Origin: Clostridium sp. OF09-36
GTDB lineage: Bacteria; Bacillota; Clostridia; Lachnospirales; Lachnospiraceae
Assembly (NCBI RefSeq): GCF_003481985.1
Contig: NZ_QUMD01000008.1
Span: 1 to 64,000 of the forward strand
DNA length: 64,000 nt
Direction of reading: 5' to 3'
Part shown: one piece after another, positions 1 to 8,259 of the stretch
Position numbering within the stretch: the stretch's first letter is position 1
Layout of the letters: the number at the start of each line of letters is the position of its first letter
Position numbers and translations under genes: made by a program
The notes under the pieces: generated by a model
Databases searched by the model: none
The model's input: only the letters and a program-made list of their open reading frames with translations
Told to the model about the DNA's origin: nothing

Positions 1-1326
1 GTCGCTTCGTTCAGTCTCAGTAATAAAGGAGTTGATATAGAAAAACTCTGCCTTGCTCAGCTCGATATCGACACCGCCGAGAACATCGATTGCATTGGCT
101 ACGGCCTTCCAGTTGAAGGTCATATAATCCTGGATCTGAAGGTCAAGGTTACGGTTTAATGCCTCTACTGCCTGCTTTGGTCCGCCTACAAAGTAAGCCT
201 GGTTGATCTTAGTATAAGAGCCCTTATCGTTGATATTTAAATAAGAGTCACGGTATACCGATACCAGCTTGATCTCACCTGTATCACGGTTGACATTACA
301 GAGGATGATAACATCGGAGTTTGTGGATTTCTCGATGGCATTGTCACGTGCATCGACACCAAAGATGGCGATGGTCCAGTAGCCCTTCATATTTTCTTCT
401 GCGTCCATCGCAATATCATTCGTCTTGATCTCGCTGATCTGGAAATCCTCCGAGCGCTGGATCTGGGACATCATGCGTGCCATAAAGGCATAGCTGAAGA
501 TAGCCACCAGGGCAATGCACTCTGCCACGATCATGGCAATGATGCGGCGTCTGCGTTTTTTCTTCGCCTCACTGCGGCCAAACTCGGAACGTCCGCCCCG
601 CCGTCCGCCTCCGGAAGGCTCTGCTGTTCTTGTATCCCGGCGGCTTTCTCCGGCTTCAGCAGCTCTCATGCTGCGCTGGCTTCTTCCCTGCTCAGTTTCC
701 TGAGCATTCTGCCAGTTTTCTGAAGTCCCGGCATTTCTGCGCCGGCTTCTTCCAGTTCCGGTACTTCTGGAATTTTCCCAGTTTTCTTCCGCTCCAGTGT
801 TTCTTCCCCACTGGCCTTCTCCAGCATCAGCTGTCCCTCCGCTTCTCCGGTCTTCTCCGGCTGCTCCTGCGCGGCGGCTGTTTCCGGCTCCTGCCTTCGC
901 AGCGGCTGTTTCCCGTACTGCACGGCTTCCGGCTGTCTCACGCACGGCACTGCTGCGCGGGCTTTCATCGGACATATCAGCTTCATAATCTGCATTGGTC
1001 CTGCGGCGGGATGAAACGCGCACCCGGCCCATCTCGAATTCATCGAGCATATCCGGCTCCTTCGCTCTTCTGGAGTCTTCCTGCTCATATTCCCGTCTCG
1101 GCTGTTTGGGAAGCGCATAGATCCGGGAATCTCCCATTACATCCAGCTCCCGCTCTGCTGCCTCCTGACGTTTTCTCTGACGGCTCTCCCAGCGTTCCCG
1201 CTCATTTACGTAACCGTCTTCGCGTTCAGAAGCTGCATACGCTCCGGATCTGTCCCTCATGTGGGGATTTCGTCTGCTTCGTCTTTCTGTACTGCGCTCT
1301 AACTCATCGTCATAATCGTGACTCAT
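1..1326 (-). CDS. LytR-CpsA-Psr (LCP) family cell-wall glycopolymer ligase, C-terminus beyond window
   Basis: LCP enzymes transfer undecaprenyl-linked glycopolymers to peptidoglycan at the outer face of the membrane. The gene starts at the ATG ending at 1326 and runs off the left edge, so 442 codons are visible. Residues 1 to about 260 are an unusually long, hydrophilic, Arg/Glu/Ser-rich cytoplasmic tail. One membrane helix follows at about 262-282 (IAMIVAECIALVAIFSYAFM). The part nearest the edge matches the LCP core: a GGPKQAVEALNRNLDLQIQD stretch, then VLGGVDIELSKAE. It is the last visible gene of the glycan locus, 41 bp after the phosphosugar transferase, which fits a role in attaching the finished polymer. 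The family call is firm; the substrate is inferred from context. Confidence 0.9.
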   Translation of the reverse strand, partial: MSHDYDDELERSTERRSRRNPHMRDRSGAYAASEREDGYVNERERWESRQRKRQEAAERELDVMGDSRIYALPKQPRREYEQEDSRRAKEPDMLDEFEMGRVRVSSRRRTNADYEADMSDESPRSSAVRETAGSRAVRETAAAKAGAGNSRRAGAAGEDRRSGGTADAGEGQWGRNTGAEENWENSRSTGTGRSRRRNAGTSENWQNAQETEQGRSQRSMRAAEAGESRRDTRTAEPSGGGRRGGRSEFGRSEAKKKRRRRIIAMIVAECIALVAIFSYAFMARMMSQIQRSEDFQISEIKTNDIAMDAEENMKGYWTIAIFGVDARDNAIEKSTNSDVIILCNVNRDTGEIKLVSVYRDSYLNINDKGSYTKINQAYFVGGPKQAVEALNRNLDLQIQDYMTFNWKAVANAIDVLGGVDIELSKAEFFYINSFITETERSD

Positions 1327-1367
1327 GTTTGTACCTCATCTTAATTCCTGCCTGCTCCGCAACCGGG

Positions 1368-2153
1368 TCAATAGGCGTTCTTATTAATAAAGCCTTTGAA
1401 AAATGTCAGAAACAATATCTTAAAGTCAAATCCCAAAGTCCAGTTTTCAATGTAATAAAGATCGTGCTCGATCCGTTTGGTGATAGAAGTGTCACCACGG
1501 TAACCATTCACCTGCGCCCAGCCTGTCATACCCGGCCGTACCTGGTGCTTGATCATATACCTTGGGATTTCTTCCTTAAACCGCTCTACAAAATACGGGC
1601 GCTCCGGCCGGGGCCCTACCAGGCTCATGCTGCCGAACAAAACGTTGAAGAGCTGCGGCATCTCATCGATGCTGGTTTTGCGGATGATCCTTCCGATCGG
1701 CGTTACCCTCGGATCGCGTTTGGTCGTCCACTCACTCTTTTCTTTTTCCGGCGCCTGCACTTCCATGGAACGGAACTTGTACATTTTAAATGGGCGGTTA
1801 TGAAGCCCCACCCGTTCCTGACAATAAATCAGCGGTCCCGGTGAAGTCAGCTTGATCAACACGGCTGTCACCAGCATAATGGGGGAAAACAGGATCAGCG
1901 CAACAACCGCGCCGAAAATATCAACCACACGCTTCATCGCCGCATTCAGCGGATCGTTTAACGGAACATGGCGGATATTGATGACCGGCAGTCCCTGCAG
2001 ATCTTCCGTATATGGCCTGGTCGGGATCACATTGTTATAGTCCGGAATGAACTTCGTGTGGACTCCGGATTTCTCACAGACTGCCACGATCTGCTCCAGA
2101 CCGGCATACTCTTTCAGGCTTAAGGTAATCGCGATCTCATCCAGACGGTTCAT
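1368..2153 (-). CDS. WcaJ-type undecaprenyl-phosphate sugar phosphotransferase, C-terminal catalytic part (frame broken)
   Basis: This is the catalytic half of a polyprenol-phosphate hexose-1-phosphate transferase, which starts glycan assembly by moving sugar-1-phosphate from a nucleotide sugar to undecaprenyl phosphate. It has the bacterial sugar transferase core: a membrane re-entrant segment (VVDIFGAVVALILFSPIMLV), the KMYKFRSM basic motif, DEMPQLFNVL, GPRPERP and the VRPGMTGWAQVNGYRG block. The piece at 2168-2788 is its N-terminal half in another frame. Adding one G at about 2171 (GAGTAAAA to GAGGTAAAA) joins them as LKEVKPILDMNRLDE and gives 473 residues, a normal WcaJ length. The ATG at 2153 is internal, not a true start. 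Confidence 0.85.
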   Translation of the reverse strand: MNRLDEIAITLSLKEYAGLEQIVAVCEKSGVHTKFIPDYNNVIPTRPYTEDLQGLPVINIRHVPLNDPLNAAMKRVVDIFGAVVALILFSPIMLVTAVLIKLTSPGPLIYCQERVGLHNRPFKMYKFRSMEVQAPEKEKSEWTTKRDPRVTPIGRIIRKTSIDEMPQLFNVLFGSMSLVGPRPERPYFVERFKEEIPRYMIKHQVRPGMTGWAQVNGYRGDTSITKRIEHDLYYIENWTLGFDFKILFLTFFKGFINKNAY

Positions 2154-2167
2154 ATCCAGGATCGGTT

Positions 2168-2788
2168 TTACTCTTTCAGGGTTCCAATGACCTTGATGCC
2201 GCGGTAATCATATCCCCACTGCTTATGGTCATCGAGAATGCCGCGCACGCGGTATCCCCACTCCGGGTTTGCCAGCACACGGTCAATATAACCCTCGGCT
2301 GCACGGCTGTAACCCACCAGAATGATATGCTTCTGATTGTAGCCCTTTGCACGCATGGAGCGCAGCACGGTACGGATCAGGTTCCGTTCCAGCGTTTCTG
2401 CGGTAATGTTGGTCAGGAAAAAGCCAGCGACAAGCCTTGCAGAAAACTCCCGCAGATAAGGGTTCTTTCTTCCTACATACAAAATAGTTCCGAAAAGAAA
2501 CAGTCCGATGATATTCGCCTTGCAGACGTTGGCAAACTCCTGGCGTCTGCCCTGCACCCGCTTTGGCGTGAACAGATGAAAGATTGTATACAAAAGCAGA
2601 TAGACTGGTATGATCACCACCAGGACCCGCATATAAAACCAGGTCGGCAGGATACCAGCCTCTAAATCTGCCCCGAACAATCCGCTTTTTAATGTAATAA
2701 ACCAGCTGAACACATAGGCAGCTGCGATCACCAGTGCATCCAGAAGCACATGCAGCCGGTTCAGTCTGGACTGATTATCTTTTATCAT
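2168..2788 (-). CDS. WcaJ-type sugar phosphotransferase, N-terminal membrane part (frame broken)
   Basis: N-terminal half of the phosphosugar transferase whose catalytic half lies at 1368-2153. The start at 2788 is chosen because AAGGTGG sits 6 bases upstream of ATG; upstream in-frame codons have no ribosome binding site. The piece carries about four hydrophobic segments, as in the WcaJ/ExoY polyprenyl glycosylphosphotransferase family, followed by the start of the CoA-binding-like Rossmann segment (HIILVGYSRAAEGYIDRVL). A premature TAA at 2168-2170 ends the frame directly after GTLKE. A single missing G explains it, so a sequencing error is more likely than inactivation. It sits 152 bp downstream of a GT2 gene. 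Confidence 0.8.
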   Translation of the reverse strand: MIKDNQSRLNRLHVLLDALVIAAAYVFSWFITLKSGLFGADLEAGILPTWFYMRVLVVIIPVYLLLYTIFHLFTPKRVQGRRQEFANVCKANIIGLFLFGTILYVGRKNPYLREFSARLVAGFFLTNITAETLERNLIRTVLRSMRAKGYNQKHIILVGYSRAAEGYIDRVLANPEWGYRVRGILDDHKQWGYDYRGIKVIGTLKE

Positions 2789-2940
2789 ATAGTCCACCTT
2801 GATTTTCAGATTGCCGCCCGTATATAGCACAAACAGCAACGGATTTTGCCAGGATCCGCGCAAAATGGCGGTCTTATGGCATCATAATGGAATCGTAACG
2901 ATTATACACGAATTTTCTGGATTGAGATATTAAATTTCTC

Positions 2941-3927
2941 TTAACTTTTCCCTGCTTTTCTCACCTGACGTCTGGAAAACTCGTAAATATACAGTGCCGC
3001 TCCGTAGATCAGCTCCCACTCAATGGCGAGATAATTGCCAAAATTCTCCCGGCGGTAAGGAACCTTGCGGGTCTTTTTTACCGTCTTGATTCCCTCTAAG
3101 ATCCCGGCTACATAGTCTTTCTCAAAGCCGAGCTTTTTAAAGAACAGATACTTTCCGGCGATGCCCATAGCGATCGGAATGCTGTTAAACAGAAGCTGTG
3201 GTGCCGGCATATTTTTATAGTTCAGATACACGTTATTGCGGGCCGCAAGCTTGACCTTAAAGGAATTGTACTTGGAGCCGCTGGTGCCGCTTCCCACATG
3301 AAACACCTTCGCAGACGGGCAGTAACGGTTATAGTATCCCGCAATTTTTGCCCGGTATCCCACATCGATGTCTTCCAGATAAGCAAAATGCATCTCATCG
3401 AAATATCCGATCTCTTCAAACACCTCCCGGCGGTAGATCGCCGCACCGGCGCAGGCAGAGAAGATATGGCAAGGGCGGTCATAACGTTCTATTTCCTGTC
3501 CCACGCCACGCTGGTATGCCCAGCCCATAATGCTGTACATATCGCCGCCGTCATCCATCAGATCTTTATGGTAAAGCTGGATCATCTTCGGACTCACGGA
3601 GAAAATCCTCGGAGAACTTTCTATGGCTTTTAAGAGTTCTCCGACATACTCCGGCTCTGCTTCGGTGTCATTATTCAAAAGGATCACATACGGCGTTTTT
3701 GCTGCCCGGATCCCCACATTGACCGCTCCGGAAAAGCCGGTATTCGTCTCAAGGAAAATCGATGGAAGCCCATACTCCTTCAGCCACTCCACGCTGCCGT
3801 CGGTGGAGCCGTTGTCCACCACCAGCAGTTCAAAGTCCCGGCAGATTTGCCGATCCAGCGCCGCCATACAGGGTTCCATGAATTTCAGGCCATTATAATT
3901 TGGAATGATGATCGTTACTTTCTTCAT
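2941..3927 (-). CDS. family 2 glycosyltransferase
   Basis: A 328-residue GT2 (GT-A fold) enzyme expected to add one sugar from a nucleotide donor to the lipid-linked repeat unit at the cytoplasmic membrane face. Visible motifs are TIIIPNYNG near the N-terminus, the first acidic motif VVDNGSTD, the DXD-like LLNNDTEAEP, and the acceptor-side YLEDIDVGYRAKIAGY. ATG at 3927 is preferred over the GTG at 3933 because GGAGG is 7 bases upstream of the ATG. Its form (DNGSTDGS, LNNDTE, EDIDVGYR) resembles rhamnosyltransferases of the RfbN/WbbL group, but donor specificity cannot be read from sequence. It lies 14 bp after the two-domain glycosyltransferase. Confidence 0.88.
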   Translation of the reverse strand: MKKVTIIIPNYNGLKFMEPCMAALDRQICRDFELLVVDNGSTDGSVEWLKEYGLPSIFLETNTGFSGAVNVGIRAAKTPYVILLNNDTEAEPEYVGELLKAIESSPRIFSVSPKMIQLYHKDLMDDGGDMYSIMGWAYQRGVGQEIERYDRPCHIFSACAGAAIYRREVFEEIGYFDEMHFAYLEDIDVGYRAKIAGYYNRYCPSAKVFHVGSGTSGSKYNSFKVKLAARNNVYLNYKNMPAPQLLFNSIPIAMGIAGKYLFFKKLGFEKDYVAGILEGIKTVKKTRKVPYRRENFGNYLAIEWELIYGAALYIYEFSRRQVRKAGKS

Positions 3928-3941
3928 ACGCACGCCTCCAC

Positions 3942-6146
3942 CTACTGTTCCTTCAGATCCGGAAGCTTATAAGGCTCGCCGATCTTCTCTTTTAAGAGAT
4001 CCCGCAGGGAAAAGTCTGATTTTCGCAGGGTCAGGTTCGGGTTGTAGTAAGGATCCCCGTTCTTTAAGATATCCGGCCAGCGGCTTGCCACCAGTGCCCA
4101 CTCCCGGTTGAAGCGTGCTACTTTCTCCGGTGTATCCTCCAGACCTCGGGACTTGGACTCATAATGATGCATCACTGCATACGGTGCGTAAACGACCAGA
4201 TATCCGGCTGCCCGCACCTTCAGGCAGAAGTCCACGTCGTTAAATGCCACAGCCAGCTCCTCAGTCAGGCCGCCAACTTCATGGAAAACCGACTTTTTCA
4301 CCATCAGGCAGGCTGCCGTTACAGCACTGTAATCCTGTGCACACATTGCACGGTGGAAATAACTGTTTTCCGCTTCATGCAGGCCAATAAAGGTATGACC
4401 TGCCACGCCGCCAAAACCGATCACGACTCCGGCATGCTGGATCGTGTCATCCTCATAGAGCAGTCTGGCACCGACAATGCCGACCTCTTTCCGCTGGCAG
4501 AAGCCAAGCATCTCCTCAAACAGGCGCGGGGCAATGATCTCGGTATCGTTGTTTAACAGCATCAGGTACTCGCCCTTTGCAAAGGAAGCGCCGAAATTGT
4601 TGATCGCAGAATAGTTGAACTCCCGCTCCCAGCGGACGACCTTCACCTGTGGGAATTCCTTCTGGATCTTCTCATAATATGCGAAGGTCTCCGGCTCGGT
4701 GCTGTTGTTCTCCACCACAATAAACTCCAGGTTTTTGTAGGTGGCACGCTCGATGATGGATCGGATGCAGAGGTCTAAGTCCACACTGTGATCCTTGTTC
4801 GGAATGATAACCGACACCAGCGGGTCGCCCTGGATCTTAAAGGTCGTGTGGTAGATTCCGTAATCCACGCCCTTTTCCACTTTCTCAGCCGGGATGCCCA
4901 TGCGCTCATAGTGTGCCATGATCGCACGTGCACCTGCCTCAAACGCGTACAGCTTACTCTCCGGGTTGCTGGCCGTAGACTCCTGGTGACAGCGCCAGTG
5001 GTACAGCACCTTTGGAATATGGCAGATTTCTTTCGCATTCTCCGTACAGCGGAAAATAAAATCGTAATCCTGGGCGCCGTCAAACTCGTGGCGGAAGCCG
5101 CCTACTTTGTTCAGCAGTTCCTGTTTCACTACAAACAGATGGCAGATATAATTGACGCTGGTTAAAAGGTCCGGGTTGAAATCCGGTTTGAAATGCGGGT
5201 CGAACAGCGCGCCGCCGTCCATATCCAGCTTATCTTCATCGGAATAGATGACATCGCAGTCCGGGTGCTCGTTGATGATCTTTGCCACCTCATACAGGGC
5301 ATGCTCTGGAATGGTATCGTCGTGGTCGGCCAGAATGATAAAGTCACCACTTGCCATCTCCAGGGCCGCATTGGTGTTGCCGGAAATACCCAGGTTCTCC
5401 CCAAGCTCCGACACGTGGAAGCGGCTGTCTTTCTTTGTATATTCCGCCATCACGCGGCTGACAATAGCTCCCTCGCCCTTCGGGCTTCCGTTTGCTACGC
5501 AGACCTCCCATTTTTTGTAGGTCTGGGCCAGAATGGAATCCAGCATCTCCCGCAGGTATTTCTCCGGAGTCTTGTACGCCGGAATGACAATGGATAACAG
5601 CGGCTCCTTCGCAAACTTTGTCTCGCGCTGGGCATCCAGTTCTTCTTCCTTCGGGCGGGTCAGCTCATACCACTCGCCATAGTCATAATCGTTGTCCAGG
5701 CCCTGCAGCTTGTGGCGGGACTTCAAAAGCAACGCCTTTAAGCCATGCTTTTTTCCAAACTCCAGTGCCACATGCACGGTTTCCATGTTCATAAGATCCT
5801 TGATCTTTTCCATGCGCTTGTGTGCCACACTGGCACGCTTCGCGATCAATTCCTCATTATACTTCACACGGGCAGTCTTTCCATCACAGCGGATCACCAG
5901 CCAGTAGTCCGCCCCACGCTCATACGGGAACTGGATGTCAAAGCCATAATCCCGGTCATAGACCTGTTTATAGTAAATCTGGCTCACGTCATCCCTGCGG
6001 GTTGCCACATATTTGACCGGAAGCGGCTTTTTCTCCTGGTCCAGAACCTCAAACTCTGCCTTGGACTCCGGTGTCTTTCCGATGACCCAGCCATTTAACT
6101 GAATCGAATTTTCCCGGATCCTCACTACGTCAATCTTGTATTTCAT
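3942..6146 (-). CDS. bifunctional glycosyltransferase with two GT2 domains
   Basis: A 734-residue protein with an N-terminal domain of unknown role (about 1-185) and two GT-A modules in tandem. The first begins at about 187 (LSIVIPAYKTPEKYL) with ILADHDDTIP and YSDEDKLD as acidic sites, and the HFKPDFNPDLL block typical of this class. The second begins near 428 (VSVIIPNKDHSVDLDLC) with VVENNSTEPE, LLNNDTEI and AFNDVDFCLKVRAAGY. Proteins of this design commonly add two sugars, or a repeated sugar, in O-antigen, rhamnan or teichoic-like polymers. It lies 5 bp after the GtrB-like gene and 14 bp before the next GT2, so the three are probably cotranscribed. Donor sugars are unknown. Confidence 0.88.
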   Translation of the reverse strand: MKYKIDVVRIRENSIQLNGWVIGKTPESKAEFEVLDQEKKPLPVKYVATRRDDVSQIYYKQVYDRDYGFDIQFPYERGADYWLVIRCDGKTARVKYNEELIAKRASVAHKRMEKIKDLMNMETVHVALEFGKKHGLKALLLKSRHKLQGLDNDYDYGEWYELTRPKEEELDAQRETKFAKEPLLSIVIPAYKTPEKYLREMLDSILAQTYKKWEVCVANGSPKGEGAIVSRVMAEYTKKDSRFHVSELGENLGISGNTNAALEMASGDFIILADHDDTIPEHALYEVAKIINEHPDCDVIYSDEDKLDMDGGALFDPHFKPDFNPDLLTSVNYICHLFVVKQELLNKVGGFRHEFDGAQDYDFIFRCTENAKEICHIPKVLYHWRCHQESTASNPESKLYAFEAGARAIMAHYERMGIPAEKVEKGVDYGIYHTTFKIQGDPLVSVIIPNKDHSVDLDLCIRSIIERATYKNLEFIVVENNSTEPETFAYYEKIQKEFPQVKVVRWEREFNYSAINNFGASFAKGEYLMLLNNDTEIIAPRLFEEMLGFCQRKEVGIVGARLLYEDDTIQHAGVVIGFGGVAGHTFIGLHEAENSYFHRAMCAQDYSAVTAACLMVKKSVFHEVGGLTEELAVAFNDVDFCLKVRAAGYLVVYAPYAVMHHYESKSRGLEDTPEKVARFNREWALVASRWPDILKNGDPYYNPNLTLRKSDFSLRDLLKEKIGEPYKLPDLKEQ

Positions 6147-6151
6147 ATAAA

Positions 6152-7093
6152 CTATTTCTCCTCAAAATTCAGTCGTTCTTCCTCTACGACCAGCGGGCGG
6201 TGCATCACACGCTGGTTAATGGAGAGCACATACTCTCCCACCATACCGATAAAGAAGATCTGCACCGAACCCAAAAACAGCATGCCAATCAGCATCGGTG
6301 CCATGCCTGCCGGGAAACGGTCCCACCAGACCAGCTTCATGACCAGGTAAACGATTGCAACCACCATGCTTAAAAATGCGCTGATGGCACCCACAAACGT
6401 AGCCAGACGTAAGCCTGCTTTCGTGTAAGAGGTCACGCTGAGCATGGCTGCATCGTACAGGCGGTAAAAGTTATTGTGCGTTTTTCCGGCGCGGCGTTTC
6501 GGCTGTTCGTACGGAATCTCCTTCCGCTTATAGCCAAGCTCCGCCACAATTCCGCGCAGGAACGGCGTCGGGTCATCCAGCTTTCTTAACACCTCGATAA
6601 AATCCCGGTCGTACAGTCCGGAACCGGTGAAGTGCTCGATCTGCTCCACGTCAGACAGCTTCTTGATTGTCTTATAATAGAAACTTCTGAGCGCATACAT
6701 GATCTTGTTTTCTTTGCTGCTGGTCTTGATGCCGATGACGATCTTGTAGCCTTCTTCCCAGGCCTTCACGTATTTCGGGATCATGTCCACCGGGTCCTGG
6801 AAATCTGCCACCATCTCAATGACACAGTCGCCGGTCACCTGCAGCATGCCGTAATACGGAGAGTTGAACTGTCCGAAATTGCGGGCATTAAAGATGGCCT
6901 TAATCTTCGGGTTTTCTGCACAGAGCCTGCGCAGGATCGGGCGGGTTTCATCGGTTGAGTCGTTGTCGATGAACACCAGCTCATAGTCGTACTGCGGCAG
7001 ATCCCGCGTCAGGGTTTCCAGTACCGCTTTGCTGATTGCCTCAACATTTTCCTGCTCGTTGTAGCAGGGGATCAGCACACTGATCTTTTTCAT
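6152..7093 (-). CDS. polyprenyl-phosphate glycosyltransferase, GtrB/DPM1 type
   Basis: A GT2 enzyme of 313 residues that probably moves a sugar from a nucleotide donor to a polyprenyl phosphate carrier. The GT-A domain starts at once (MKKISVLIPCYNEQENV), with FIDNDSTDETR and the VADFQDP acidic motif. Two C-terminal membrane helices (about 235-258 and 270-295) match the GtrB/ArnC layout. ATG at 7093 is chosen because GGAAGG lies 8 bases upstream; a longer in-frame extension to 7252 has no such site and an uncharacteristic composition. A flipped monoglycosyl lipid could feed an outer-face GT-C enzyme, but none is visible in this window. Confidence 0.88.
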   Translation of the reverse strand: MKKISVLIPCYNEQENVEAISKAVLETLTRDLPQYDYELVFIDNDSTDETRPILRRLCAENPKIKAIFNARNFGQFNSPYYGMLQVTGDCVIEMVADFQDPVDMIPKYVKAWEEGYKIVIGIKTSSKENKIMYALRSFYYKTIKKLSDVEQIEHFTGSGLYDRDFIEVLRKLDDPTPFLRGIVAELGYKRKEIPYEQPKRRAGKTHNNFYRLYDAAMLSVTSYTKAGLRLATFVGAISAFLSMVVAIVYLVMKLVWWDRFPAGMAPMLIGMLFLGSVQIFFIGMVGEYVLSINQRVMHRPLVVEEERLNFEEK

Positions 7094-7208
7094 AATCGTT
7101 TCCTTCCATATCGTTTCTTGTAACTTATTTGCCATCACTGTCATTGTCCAGATCCAGAATGACAATTTTCCACAGAAGCTGATGCTTCTGTTTGTTTTTT
7201 CCACATTT

Positions 7209-7808
7209 TTATGCCAGTATCTGTGGAAGCATCCTCCGGATTCCCTCCGCAAAAGAAACCTCTTCCTTCCAGGTTCCGTCCGTCAGCTTCTTTATATTTT
7301 CATTGACCGGACAGATGGAAAGGGCACCTTCCTTTGCCTGGACGAAGCTTCCGTATTCCAGGTTTCCGCGTCCACCGCACAGCGTGTGGATCTCCTCAAC
7401 AAAATCCCGCAGTACCCGGGTATCTTCCGAAGCCACATTCACAGCGTGGCATTCATCCGGATGGCTGTCGCTGTAGCGATACAATTCTACGACTGCCCGG
7501 GATGCATCTGCGATATCCATAAAATTCCAGCGGTGCCTGCAGGCGCTTAACGATACGGTTTTTCCCTCCGGCAGCTCCCGCGTCAGCGTGGAAATGATGG
7601 ACCACGGGTGATCGCCTTTTCCGTAAACACTGAAGAAACGCAGGTGGTAATAGGTCATCTGCATTTCCCGGCAAAGCTTTGCTGCCTGCTCAAAAAAAGC
7701 AAGCTTTGCTTTCCCGTATTCATTGACCGGGTGGCACTCCATGGACTCTTCCATGGTGCCGTCTGAAGTAATACCGTATTCTACCCGGGAACCGGCGTCC
7801 ATAAACAC
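7209..7808 (-). CDS. NAD-dependent epimerase/dehydratase, C-terminal part (frame broken)
   Basis: C-terminal two-thirds of an extended short-chain dehydrogenase/reductase acting on nucleotide sugars. It keeps the catalytic YGKAK motif (HPVNEYGKAKLAFFEQ) and the substrate-domain block FFSVYGKGDHPWSI. It is closely similar along its length to the intact epimerase at 9548-10486, so the two are paralogues on either side of the C-methyltransferase. The N-terminal Rossmann half lies at 7781-8155 in another frame. One added G at about 7817 (CTGGCTGCC to CTGGGCTGCC) joins them as KLLGCQVFMDAGS and gives 315 residues, against 312 for the paralogue. The visible start codon is therefore internal. Confidence 0.82.
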   Translation of the reverse strand: MFMDAGSRVEYGITSDGTMEESMECHPVNEYGKAKLAFFEQAAKLCREMQMTYYHLRFFSVYGKGDHPWSIISTLTRELPEGKTVSLSACRHRWNFMDIADASRAVVELYRYSDSHPDECHAVNVASEDTRVLRDFVEEIHTLCGGRGNLEYGSFVQAKEGALSICPVNENIKKLTDGTWKEEVSFAEGIRRMLPQILA

Positions 7809-8155
7809 CTGGCAGCCAGAAGCTTTGCCGCTTCCAGACAGCGAAGCGAGCCGTCAATATTGGTTTTCTGCACTTCGGGTGAGTCGATTTCCTGGCGGTT
7901 TACGCCGCGCCATGCAAAATGTAAAAATGCATCTGCGTGGCCAATCTGCGGAACACACGCTACCGCCTCATCCATCTGCGCCGCGATCCGGTGCAAGTGC
8001 TCATGCACCGGAAGACAGTCTGTTTTTTGCGACTGCGGGCGCACCAGGCAGTAAACCTCTGCACCCTCTTCCAAAAACCGCTCTCCCACATGGCTTCCAA
8101 TAAAACCAGTGGCTCCGGTCATCACAATCCGTTTTCCGGAAAGATTCTGTATCAT
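7781..8155 (-). CDS. NAD-dependent epimerase/dehydratase, N-terminal Rossmann part (frame broken)
   Basis: N-terminal part of the enzyme that continues at 7209-7808. The dinucleotide-binding motif is clear (VMTGATGFIGSHVGERFL), followed by LHFAWRGVNR and the helix EVQKTNIDGSLRCLEAAKLL. After that the frame slips and ends in about ten unrelated residues. The start ATG at 8155 has AGGAG 9 bases upstream. It lies 104 bp after the methyltransferase stop codon. An NAD(P)-dependent ketoreductase or epimerase step on a nucleotide-activated deoxysugar is likely from the neighbours; the exact substrate is unknown. Confidence 0.8.
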   Translation of the reverse strand: MIQNLSGKRIVMTGATGFIGSHVGERFLEEGAEVYCLVRPQSQKTDCLPVHEHLHRIAAQMDEAVACVPQIGHADAFLHFAWRGVNRQEIDSPEVQKTNIDGSLRCLEAAKLLAARCLWTPVPG

Positions 8156-8259
8156 GTTTCCATACTCCTGTTGTTTTCTGCCGTTCCTGCGCTTTCACTC
8201 CATGCCAGATTCTGTGCAGGCACTGCATGAATCAGTAACGTTTCTTCTTCCTTGCGGCA

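Noticed and set aside
630..1844. A 404-codon open frame on the plus strand
   Set aside because: It runs antisense across the LCP gene and the WcaJ-like gene, has no ribosome binding site and a Pro/Leu/Phe/His-rich composition typical of antisense frames.
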